Made by a program: the position numbers and the translations under genes. Positions 5,735-11,903 of a stretch of DNA of 11,903 bases are shown in pieces. How positions within the stretch are numbered: position 1 is the first letter of the stretch; every line of letters begins with the position of its first letter. The stretch comes from Thermoleophilia bacterium. GTDB taxonomy: Bacteria; Actinomycetota; Thermoleophilia; Gaiellales; Gaiellaceae. The notes beneath the pieces are model-generated. The model saw only the letters and a list, made by a program, of their open reading frames with translations. It made no database searches and was not told where the DNA came from. The DNA lies in contig JABFWJ010000130.1 in NCBI GenBank assembly GCA_013362295.1, forward strand, positions 1 through 11,903. Direction: 5' to 3'.

Positions 5735-6751
5735 GTCTTCTTCGCGGTCGCGGCGGCGCTCCTGGGGGCGGAGAGCGCGATCGACTGGCGGATCGATCCG
5801 TTCGGATCGTTCCCGAAACCGGGGGCCGTCGATGCAGCCCGCAGTTCCGGTTGCCTGCTGTCGCAAGAGCTCGTCGGCAACACGTACCCGGATTACAAGC
5901 TCACGTTGTTCCGCCGGCGGCGCACACGAGTGTTCGTGATCGGGTCCAGCAGAACGGTGAAGATCTCCGCGCATCCGGGCGAGAGCACCTTTACGAACAT
6001 GGGCATTCCCAACATCTCCCCCGCGGTCCTGTTGCAGGTCCTGCGGGCGATCGCGCGCAGCTCGGGTCGCCCGCTGACAATGTACCTCGGGGTCGAGGCG
6101 TTCTGGTTCAACCCGTCGTTCCGCGGACCGCCGCCGAACCGGTGGTTCGACAAGCTGCGCTACCTCCTGAGCGGCAACACCTTCCGCGAATCGCTGCTCC
6201 GCATCCGCCGGGCGCCGTGGGAGCTCACGCGCCCCTGGCGCCGCGACGTCATCGGAGGGCGGTGTGTGATCGGCCGCACGAACGTGAGCATCGCCTGGCG
6301 GCTCGACGGATCGCGGCTCTACGGCTACGAGCTCGCTCCGCATCTCTACCACCCGCAGGATCTGCCGTTCACGCGGGATCTCGAGCAGCTCGATCTCGGC
6401 TACTACGCCGGGTTCGATTCGCTGTCGAGGGCTCGCCTCCGGCAGCTCGTGGCGGCGCTCGACCTCGCGCGGCAGCGCGGCTGGCGCGTCGTCGGCTTCA
6501 CACCGCCCAACCCGACGCGCTACGTGCAGTTCTTGCGCACAAATCCCGCCGTCGGCCCGCAGTGGCGGGCGTTCTCGCGCTTGATGCCGCGGCTGTTCCA
6601 CGACCGTGGATTCGCCTGGCTCGGCCTCGGCGACGTGCGGTCCGTCCCGTGCGCGCAGAATGCGTTCGCGGACGGCGGGTTCCACGCGAACGCTGCGTGC
6701 TCCGCGACGATCCGACGGCGACTCGATGCTGCCGTCAGAGCCGAACGCTGA
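5720..6751 (+). CDS. Membrane-anchored SGNH-type protein, probable partner of the MBOAT acyltransferase
   Basis: A protein of 343 residues. A single N-terminal hydrophobic helix (about 2-18) can act as a signal anchor and place the rest outside the membrane. The order of motifs is that of SGNH/AlgX-like proteins. VFVIGSSRT (71-79) is the block I strand with a candidate nucleophile at S76 or S77; FTNMGIPNIS (91-100) resembles block II with its Gly; YLGVEAFWFN (122-131) resembles the third block; DGGFH (D318, H322) near the end resembles block V. The DxxxH spacing is one residue longer than the usual DxxH, so catalysis needs testing. In AlgJ/AlgX, PatB and similar proteins such domains transfer or remove acetyl groups on glycans. 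The 1-base overlap with the MBOAT gene strongly suggests joint function. An in-frame ATG/GTG far upstream (5573) lies within the MBOAT gene and is rejected. I do not recognise a named family. Confidence 0.75.
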   Translation: MRLLIVFFAVAAALLGAESAIDWRIDPFGSFPKPGAVDAARSSGCLLSQELVGNTYPDYKLTLFRRRRTRVFVIGSSRTVKISAHPGESTFTNMGIPNISPAVLLQVLRAIARSSGRPLTMYLGVEAFWFNPSFRGPPPNRWFDKLRYLLSGNTFRESLLRIRRAPWELTRPWRRDVIGGRCVIGRTNVSIAWRLDGSRLYGYELAPHLYHPQDLPFTRDLEQLDLGYYAGFDSLSRARLRQLVAALDLARQRGWRVVGFTPPNPTRYVQFLRTNPAVGPQWRAFSRLMPRLFHDRGFAWLGLGDVRSVPCAQNAFADGGFHANAACSATIRRRLDAAVRAER

Positions 6752-8381
6752 CCGCCGGCCCGAGGAGCATGACGTCGGTCGCGTCGGGGCTCGCTCTGAA
6801 GTCTGCGACCGCCGCGACCCGGTAGAAGAAGTGGCCGCGTCCCGGATGGTCGTTCAGACGAGCATTCGGCGTCCAGCGCATGATCGGCTCGGTCAAGATG
6901 CATTGACCCGCACCTTCGGTCGGATAGGTGCAGCCGTCGTTGCCCGTCGTTCGGAGGATTCCGTACACCACCGCCGTGCTGCCGAGTCTTCTCGCCGGCT
7001 GCCACGAGAGCTTCACGACGCCGTTGGACATTCGAACGCGGGTTCTCAGCGCCGGTGAAATCGGCGCGCTGGTCAGGGACGGAAAGTAACGAGCCAGTCG
7101 CGGCTGCGTGAAAGGGGCGGGCTCGGAGGCAAGGACGACGACCAGCGGGAGAAGCGCGGCGGCGGCCGCGACGAAGGTGAGCGGCGAACGTCGCGGGAGC
7201 GTCTGCGACTCGCGCGGCGCCCTCGGCAGCGGTTCACGGCGGACGCCGGGCCAGAGGAATCCGATCGCGGGAATGAGCAGCACGAACGCGGCGAGTCCCG
7301 GCAACGTCAGCCGGAAGTAACTGGTTGTCTCGACGTCGGCCTGCGCCGACGACCCCTTGAGCACGCAGTAGACGACGAACCACGTGATCAGGAAGAGACC
7401 GGCCCGCGGGTTTCGCCGCACCGCGCCGAGCGCGGCCGCCACGAGGAGGAATTGGAGGAGGCGCAGGTCCCACACGACCTCGCGGAGTTGCCCCCAGATG
7501 AACGACAGGTGGTGCCAGTCGAGCGGGAGGTAGCGGTCGGTCGAGAGCCCCAGCACGGTGCCGCTTGCCTCGCGTTTCGGGGCGTATGCGGACAGGACCG
7601 GGATCGTGCCGAGCCCACGACGCTTCCAGACCAAGAGGGTCAGGACCCCAGGCGCGACCCCGAGTGCCCAGCCGACCGCACCGCGCTGACGGTGCCATGC
7701 GACGAGGAGGACCGCGACAGCGGGTACGAAGTAGCCGTTCGAGGGCTTGATGCCCAGGGCGATCCCGCCGAGCACGCCTGCGCCGAGCGCGGAGCTGAAC
7801 CGGCCGTTCTGCACCGCCCGGATGGTCGCCCACGCCGTCGCCAGGATCGCGACCAGGGATGGAAAGTCGCCCATATCGGTCAGGCCGGCCCAGTGAGGTG
7901 CGAGAACCTGACTCTCGAATCGCGACCCGTACCCCGGTCCGAGCGCCCAGACCGCGAGCAGCGGCGCCAGGGCCCAGACCAGCGCGACCGACCAGGCATA
8001 CAGACGTCCGTAGAGCCGATCGGCGATCGCCCAGACGAGGACCAGCGCGAGGGGCACGAGCGCGAGCGCATGGAAGAGCACGATCACGGGCACGCCCACG
8101 AGCAGCGACGGCCCCGCGAGCAGCGGGACCCATCCGTAGAAGATGGGAAGCCCCCAACCGATGACCGCCTGCGGGATCAGACCGTGTGCGACGGCCCACT
8201 GGGACGTCCAGTACTCCGTCGCGTCGCCTCCGCTGTACCAGAGCCAGCCGTTGTGCTGGGTCCGCAGCGCGAGCCAGAGGACGACGGCGAGCTCGAGCAG
8301 CGCCAGCACCGCGAGCAGCGGCGCCGGGCGCGCAGTTCTCAACCAGTCGACGGCGCGAAGACGCGTGCTACGCACGCGCAT
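6735..8381 (-). CDS. Multi-pass membrane protein, probable GT-C type glycosyltransferase with a fibronectin-III-like C-terminal domain
   Basis: A protein of 548 residues with about ten membrane helices from residue 20 to 420. The first outside loop holds YSGGDATEYWTSQWAVAHG (49-67) with D53. This resembles the acidic loop of polyprenol-phosphate-sugar-dependent GT-C enzymes (PMT/ArnT and DUF2079-like), as does the later GGIALGIKPSNGYFVP segment (205-220). Residues about 438-548 leave the membrane pattern and look like one fibronectin type III domain: VVKLSWQPA, a YGILR strand, FFYRVAAV and a final VSVRL strand. Cys484 and Cys494 could form a disulfide. It may add a sugar outside the membrane, using the domain to bind glycan; a polymerase role cannot be excluded. 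ATG 8381 is chosen because the frame upstream lies within the preceding gene; the overlap is 14 bases and there is no Shine-Dalgarno. The 3' end overlaps the convergent SGNH-type gene by 17 bases. Confidence 0.72.
   Translation of the reverse strand: MRVRSTRLRAVDWLRTARPAPLLAVLALLELAVVLWLALRTQHNGWLWYSGGDATEYWTSQWAVAHGLIPQAVIGWGLPIFYGWVPLLAGPSLLVGVPVIVLFHALALVPLALVLVWAIADRLYGRLYAWSVALVWALAPLLAVWALGPGYGSRFESQVLAPHWAGLTDMGDFPSLVAILATAWATIRAVQNGRFSSALGAGVLGGIALGIKPSNGYFVPAVAVLLVAWHRQRGAVGWALGVAPGVLTLLVWKRRGLGTIPVLSAYAPKREASGTVLGLSTDRYLPLDWHHLSFIWGQLREVVWDLRLLQFLLVAAALGAVRRNPRAGLFLITWFVVYCVLKGSSAQADVETTSYFRLTLPGLAAFVLLIPAIGFLWPGVRREPLPRAPRESQTLPRRSPLTFVAAAAALLPLVVVLASEPAPFTQPRLARYFPSLTSAPISPALRTRVRMSNGVVKLSWQPARRLGSTAVVYGILRTTGNDGCTYPTEGAGQCILTEPIMRWTPNARLNDHPGRGHFFYRVAAVADFRASPDATDVMLLGPAVSVRL
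8362..8378 (-). promoter_or_regulatory. Hairpin immediately after the start codon of the GT-C-like gene
   Basis: On the - strand, CGCGTGC (8378-8372) and GCACGCG (8368-8362) form a perfect seven-pair stem with a GTA loop. It directly follows the ATG at 8381-8379, and the stop TAG of the upstream epimerase gene (8370-8368) lies in the loop and 3' arm. It could slow new initiation and couple the two genes. There is no T-run after it, so a terminator is unlikely. Confidence 0.28.
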
Positions 8382-9270
8382 GTTGGCGTGAGTGATCGCG
8401 ATACCAGGCGATCGTCTTCTCGAGCCCGTCGCGCAGCGGCGTGCCGGCGCGGAAGCCGAAGAGCTGCTCCGCGCGCGAGGCATCCAGTTGGCGCCGAGGC
8501 TGACCGTTCGGCATCGTCGTATCCCACACCAGCTCGCCGATCAGCTCGGCGAGCTGACGGATCGACGTCTCGACGCCCGTGCCGAGGTTCACAGGCTCGG
8601 CCCCGTCGTAGCGCTCCGCCGCGAGCAACAGTCCCTCCGCGGCGTCGTCGACGTAGAGGAACTCGCGCGTCGGCGAGCCGTCGCCCCACAGCACGACCTC
8701 GCCGGTCGCGTCGGTCATCTTGCGGATCAACGCAGGGATCACGTGCGAGGTCTCGAGGTCGAAGTTGTCGCGCGGCCCGTAGAGGTTCGCCGGCAGCAGG
8801 AAGATCGCGTCCAGTTCGTACTGCTCGCGGTAGGCCTGCGCGCCGACGAGGATCGCCTTCTTCGCGACGCCGTAAGGCGCGTTCGTCTCCTCCGGATAGC
8901 CGTTCCAGAGGTCGTCCTCCTTGAACGGCACGGGGGTGAACTTCGGGTAGGCGCACACCGTTCCGACGACGACGGTCTTGCGCACCGCGTTGACGCGGGA
9001 GAGCTCGAGGACGTGCGCGCCCATCATCAGGTTCGCGTACCAGTACCGCCCCGGGTTCGCGCGGTTCGCTCCGATCCCGCCGACCTCGGCGGCGAGGTGG
9101 AAGACGAGCTCCGGCTCGGCGTCCGCGTACAGCCGCTCCGTGTCGCCGAAGTGGGTCAGGTCGTAGTCGCGGCGGCGCGGGACGAACACGTCATGTCCGG
9201 CAGCCTCCAGCCGCGCCACGAGATGGGAGCCGAGGAAGCCGCCTCCGCCCGTCACGAGCACCTTGCTCAT
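8368..9270 (-). CDS. fcl: GDP-L-fucose synthase-type NAD-dependent epimerase/reductase
   Basis: A short-chain dehydrogenase-type protein of 300 residues. The cofactor motif TGGGGFLG is at 7-14, FHLAAEVGGIGANR (57-70) matches the substrate loop of GDP-fucose synthases, and the active-site tyrosine and lysine are in PYGVAKKA (Y133, K137). Aligned by eye to E. coli Fcl/WcaG, the motif GTVCAYPK keeps the catalytic cysteine (C106) and has Thr104 where E. coli has Ser107. SHVIPALIRK supplies the catalytic histidine (H176). Further conserved blocks are LPANLYGPRDNF (159-170) and WGDGSPTREFLYVDDAA (195-211). The classic reaction converts GDP-4-keto-6-deoxymannose to GDP-L-fucose, needing a 4,6-dehydratase, which is the gene just upstream. 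The ATG at 9270 overlaps the upstream stop by 4 bases (ATGA). An open frame further upstream lies in the dehydratase gene. The precise product sugar is inferred, not shown. Confidence 0.88.
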   Translation of the reverse strand: MSKVLVTGGGGFLGSHLVARLEAAGHDVFVPRRRDYDLTHFGDTERLYADAEPELVFHLAAEVGGIGANRANPGRYWYANLMMGAHVLELSRVNAVRKTVVVGTVCAYPKFTPVPFKEDDLWNGYPEETNAPYGVAKKAILVGAQAYREQYELDAIFLLPANLYGPRDNFDLETSHVIPALIRKMTDATGEVVLWGDGSPTREFLYVDDAAEGLLLAAERYDGAEPVNLGTGVETSIRQLAELIGELVWDTTMPNGQPRRQLDASRAEQLFGFRAGTPLRDGLEKTIAWYRDHSRQHARA

Positions 9271-10415
9271 CGTGCTTCGGCGCGCTGACGGGCCATCCAG
9301 TCGACGCGGCCGAGCCAGCGCTCGCGGTTCGCTGCGTACCACTGGATCGTCCGCAGCACTCCTTCCTCCCACGAGATCTTCGGCGTCCAGCCCGTCTCAG
9401 CGTTCAGCTTCTCGTAGCCCACGCGCAGCGCCATCACGTCCGTCGCGCCGGGTCGCATGCGCTTCTCGTTGACCACGACGTGCCGGTCGCCGGCCCAGAA
9501 CCCGTGCTCTTCGCCGGTCTTCAGGATCAGGTCGCTCCAGTCCCGCATCGAGATGTTCTCGCCCTGTCCGTAGACGTACACGTCGCCGGCGACGCCCTTG
9601 GCGGCAACCGTGAGGTGGCCGCGCACGCCGTCGGTCGTGAAGCAGAAGTCACGCAGCGGCTCCAGTGCGCCGAGCTCGACCTCCGGGCGCGAGAGCGCTT
9701 GCGTGATGATCGTGCCGGTGACGTAGCGCGGATTCTGCCGCGGCCCGTAGTTGTTGAACATGCGCGTCACGATCCCCGGCACGCCGTAGGCGTCGTGGTA
9801 GTTCATCGTCAGGAAGTCGGCGGCGACCTTCGCGGTCGCGTAGATCGACTTCGGGTTGAGCGGCGACCGCTCGTGCAGGATCAGCGAGCCGAGATCGTCG
9901 AAATCGTGCTGATGTGCGACCGACTCGCGCACGTTGCCGTACTCCTCCGACGTGCCGGCGGTGTCGAACTTCTCCAGGTCGACGTCGTGGTCGACGACCG
10001 ACTGGAGGAGGTTGAGCGTTCCGATCGTGTTCGCCATCACCGTCTCGTACGGTCGGTGCCACGACTCGCCGACGTGCGCCTGCGCACCGAGGTGGAATAC
10101 GTACGGCTTGTCCGGCGCGGTCACGAGATGGTCGCGCACGAGGTAGTCGATCGATGTCTTGTCGGTCAGGTCGGCGAAGACGACGGTCAGGTCCTTCCTC
10201 AGGTGGCCGATGTTGTTCAGCGCGCCCGAGGACGTCGCGCGGACGAATGCGACGACGTTCGCACCGAGGGTCACGAGCGCCTCGGTCAGGTGTGAGCCCA
10301 TGAAGCCGTCGGCTCCGGTGACGAGGCAGGTTCGGTCGCGATACGTGTCGCCGAACTCCTCACGCAGCGCGCCGACCTCGCTCTCGGTCCACGTGGCGGT
10401 ATCGTCGGCTGGCAT
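9267..10415 (-). CDS. NAD-dependent nucleotide-sugar 4,6-dehydratase, GDP-mannose 4,6-dehydratase-like
   Basis: An extended SDR enzyme of 382 residues. The Rossmann motif is TGADGFMG (33-40) and D82 lies in the VVFADLTD strand region. FHLGAQAHVGESW (107-119) matches the 'GAQSHV' loop of GDP-mannose dehydratases. TSEEYGN (155-161) supplies the Thr and Glu used in dehydration, and Y192/K196 form the YxxxK pair in SIYATAKVAAD. NNYGPRQNP (221-229) and LEPLRDFCFTTDGVRG (251-266) also resemble LegB-type dehydratases, so the substrate could be GDP-mannose or another nucleotide sugar. The downstream GDP-fucose synthase-like gene favours GDP-mannose. An extra N-terminal extension of about 25 polar residues precedes the fold. 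The ATG at 10415 follows a -10-like TACCCT by 6 bases and no Shine-Dalgarno is present, so the mRNA may be leaderless. It heads the - strand operon, and its start is two bases from that of the divergent flippase. Confidence 0.87.
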   Translation of the reverse strand: MPADDTATWTESEVGALREEFGDTYRDRTCLVTGADGFMGSHLTEALVTLGANVVAFVRATSSGALNNIGHLRKDLTVVFADLTDKTSIDYLVRDHLVTAPDKPYVFHLGAQAHVGESWHRPYETVMANTIGTLNLLQSVVDHDVDLEKFDTAGTSEEYGNVRESVAHQHDFDDLGSLILHERSPLNPKSIYATAKVAADFLTMNYHDAYGVPGIVTRMFNNYGPRQNPRYVTGTIITQALSRPEVELGALEPLRDFCFTTDGVRGHLTVAAKGVAGDVYVYGQGENISMRDWSDLILKTGEEHGFWAGDRHVVVNEKRMRPGATDVMALRVGYEKLNAETGWTPKISWEEGVLRTIQWYAANRERWLGRVDWMARQRAEAR

Positions 10416-10427
10416 CGATGGAGGGTA
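10400..10427. promoter_or_regulatory. Compact divergent promoter region between the dehydratase and flippase genes
   Basis: The two start codons lie back to back in the palindrome CATCGATG (10413-10420), so each promoter must lie inside or beside the other gene's coding sequence. On the - strand TACCCT (10427-10422) fits the actinobacterial -10 pattern TAnnnT and stands 6 bases before the dehydratase ATG, as expected for a leaderless transcript. On the + strand TATCGT (10400-10405) also fits TAnnnT, 12 bases before the flippase ATG. Clear -35 boxes are not seen. The elements are inferred from pattern and spacing. Confidence 0.42.
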
Positions 10428-11872
10428 ACCGCTCAGCAGGTGGGACTGTTCGTAGCGGGCTTCTGACGGGGATCTCGACGGCGGCGGTCAGCGGCTCCGC
10501 CGCCGTGCTCGGCATCATTCTCGCCCGCAAGTTTGGGCACGGCGTAAAGACGGACGGGTTCTTCGCCGCGTACGGCGTCTACCTCGGGCTCGTGCTCGTC
10601 GCGGGCTCGCTGCGCGTGATCGTCCTGCCGCGCTTCGTCGCCGCCCGCGCGGCGGGACGTCTTGCCGCGGAGGTCGGGACGTGGACGGCGGCGCTCGCCG
10701 CGCCGCTTGCACTCGTCACGCTGCTCGCGCTCCTGTGGCCGCACGGGATCGCCTCGGCACTCACCTCGAGCCCGGCGGCGCGGGAGCAGGCGGCCGAGCT
10801 CCTGCCGTGGATCGTGCCCTCGGCAGTCGCGCAGATCTACGGCGGGCTCGTCGCGAGCGCCCTCGCCGCACTCGACGACTACGAGTGGGCGGCGACCGGG
10901 TTCGCTGCGGGCTCGATCGCCGGCGTGGTGCTGACGCTCGCGCTCGTCGGCCACGGGGTCGTCTCCTTCGGCTGGGGCCTCGCGCTGAACGGCGCGCTCT
11001 CGCTCGGGATCCCGTTGGCGCCGCTGATCGCCCGCCGGGGCCTCGGACCGCCGGACGAGCGGTTCCTCGGACGGCTGCTCGAGCTGGGCGAGGGCGTCGC
11101 GCTGCCGTTCGCGCTGCAGGGTCTGTATGTGATCGGGTACCGGTTCGCGTCGGGTCTCGGCGTCGGGCGCGCAACCACGTTCTCGTACGCGTACCTGATC
11201 GCAGCGTTCCTCGTGGCGATCACCGCGTCCTCGGTCGCGCTCGTCGCGACGGTGCCGTTCGCGCGCGAAGGCTCGTCTGCGTCGCGCGTCGCGCGTCACG
11301 TCGTCGCGATCTCGTGGCTCTCGCTTGCGCTCGTGGCCGCCGCGGCCGGTGTCTTCGCGCTCGTCAGCGAGCAGATCGTCCAGCACGTGCTCGGCTCGAG
11401 CTACGGCGGTGGGACGGGTGCCGAGCTCGGGCGCCTCGTCGTGTACCTCGCGCCCTGGATGATCGCCTCGGTCGCGGTGACCGTCACGTATCCGCTCGTG
11501 TTCGTCCGCGGGCGGGCGCGCTGGCTGCCGCTGCTCGCCGTCGCGGCGCTCGCCGTCCAGGTCCTCGTCGAGTGGGGCGCACGGGCTGCGTTCGGGCTCG
11601 CCGGGGTCGCCGCCGGGCTCGCGCTGACGACGGCACTCGTGCTCGCCGTGCTGCTCGCGCGACTCGGTGCGCTGACGCGTGTCGCGCGCGGCCTCTGCGT
11701 CGCGGCGCTCGTCTGCGGGGGGCTCGGCGCACTCGCCTTCGGCGTGCCGAAACTCGTCGTCGGGCCCTACGCGGCCGCAGTTTCGGGGCTGCTCGCGTAC
11801 GGCCTCGTCCTCGTGCTGTGGCGGCCCGCGGGTCTGCGCCAGGCGTGGGCGTACGTGCGTGCCTTGCAGTAG
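10418..11872 (+). CDS. MurJ/Wzx-like lipid-linked glycan flippase (MOP/MVF superfamily)
   Basis: A membrane protein of 484 residues with about 13-14 hydrophobic helices and few polar loops. The N-terminal part (SGSAAVLGIILARKFG, then TDGFFAAYGVYLGLVLVAGSL and LPRFV) follows the first two helices of MurJ/MVF proteins, where 'ADAFF' or 'TDAFF' is characteristic. The symmetric second half begins near LGEGVALPFALQGLYVIGYRFAS. Such proteins flip lipid-linked sugars or lipid II from the inner to the outer face of the membrane. In a glycan locus a Wzx-type role for the surface polymer is more likely than the housekeeping MurJ role, but the sequence alone cannot separate them. No alternative ATG, GTG or TTG occurs in frame before the first helix, so ATG 10418 is well supported. 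The gene has no Shine-Dalgarno and may be leaderless or have a very short leader. Only 31 bases follow it in the window, with no clear gene start. Confidence 0.87.
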   Translation: MEGNRSAGGTVRSGLLTGISTAAVSGSAAVLGIILARKFGHGVKTDGFFAAYGVYLGLVLVAGSLRVIVLPRFVAARAAGRLAAEVGTWTAALAAPLALVTLLALLWPHGIASALTSSPAAREQAAELLPWIVPSAVAQIYGGLVASALAALDDYEWAATGFAAGSIAGVVLTLALVGHGVVSFGWGLALNGALSLGIPLAPLIARRGLGPPDERFLGRLLELGEGVALPFALQGLYVIGYRFASGLGVGRATTFSYAYLIAAFLVAITASSVALVATVPFAREGSSASRVARHVVAISWLSLALVAAAAGVFALVSEQIVQHVLGSSYGGGTGAELGRLVVYLAPWMIASVAVTVTYPLVFVRGRARWLPLLAVAALAVQVLVEWGARAAFGLAGVAAGLALTTALVLAVLLARLGALTRVARGLCVAALVCGGLGALAFGVPKLVVGPYAAAVSGLLAYGLVLVLWRPAGLRQAWAYVRALQ

Positions 11873-11903
11873 CGATGGCCGCCGTGTCCGCGCTCGTGTA
11901 AGA

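Noticed and set aside
7452..8924. + strand open frame (490 codons) opposite the GT-C-like and epimerase genes
   Set aside because: It is antisense to genes with clear motifs or membrane helices and has the Arg/Pro-rich composition of a shadow frame.
10681..11901. Alternative + strand frame (406 codons) inside the flippase gene
   Set aside because: It is Arg-rich with no membrane helices, whereas the 10418-11872 frame gives a regular multi-helix protein.
11875..11901. Short ATG-to-TAA frame of eight codons after the flippase gene
   Set aside because: It is too short to be a supported gene and has no ribosome binding site; the window ends right after it.
1..11903. CRISPR arrays, tRNA or rRNA genes, insertion sequences, phage or toxin-antitoxin genes
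   Set aside because: No regularly spaced repeats, cloverleaf-like segments, transposase motifs or long terminal inverted repeats were seen on either strand.

Overview
The window is a high-G+C bacterial stretch of tightly packed genes for building, modifying and moving a cell-surface glycan. Codons strongly favour G or C in third position, GTG starts are common, several genes lack a Shine-Dalgarno sequence, and one start fits a leaderless transcript. This suggests an actinobacterium, perhaps a deep-branching lineage such as Thermoleophilia. That placement is inference; no rRNA or marker gene is present.

There are eleven genes in three blocks. Block A (+ strand, 2-6751) holds the end of a probable polysaccharide deacetylase, a polyprenyl-phosphate sugar-1-phosphate transferase that would start glycan assembly on a lipid carrier, a CgeB-like GT-B glycosyltransferase, a DPM1/GtrB-like family 2 glycosyltransferase, a DUF2304 membrane protein, an AlgI-like MBOAT O-acyltransferase and a membrane-anchored SGNH-type protein. 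A 95-base gap with a strong hairpin (1948-1979) follows the sugar-phosphate transferase. From the CgeB-like gene onward the genes overlap or lie within 18 bases of each other.

Block B (- strand, 10415 down to 6735) runs in transcription order: a nucleotide-sugar 4,6-dehydratase, a GDP-L-fucose synthase-type epimerase/reductase, and a large membrane protein that looks like a GT-C glycosyltransferase with a fibronectin-III-like C-terminal domain. Blocks A and B converge and their coding regions overlap by 17 bases.

Block C (+ strand from 10418) is a MurJ/Wzx-like flippase. Its ATG and the dehydratase ATG are the two arms of one 8-base palindrome, with two bases between them.

Together the genes could make a deoxysugar nucleotide, start a glycan on undecaprenyl phosphate, extend it, flip it, and O-acylate it outside the membrane with the MBOAT/SGNH pair. 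No clear Wzy polymerase, chain-length regulator or ABC exporter is visible, so the locus probably continues beyond the window. No tRNA, rRNA, CRISPR array or mobile element was seen. No stretch longer than 300 bases lacks a gene.
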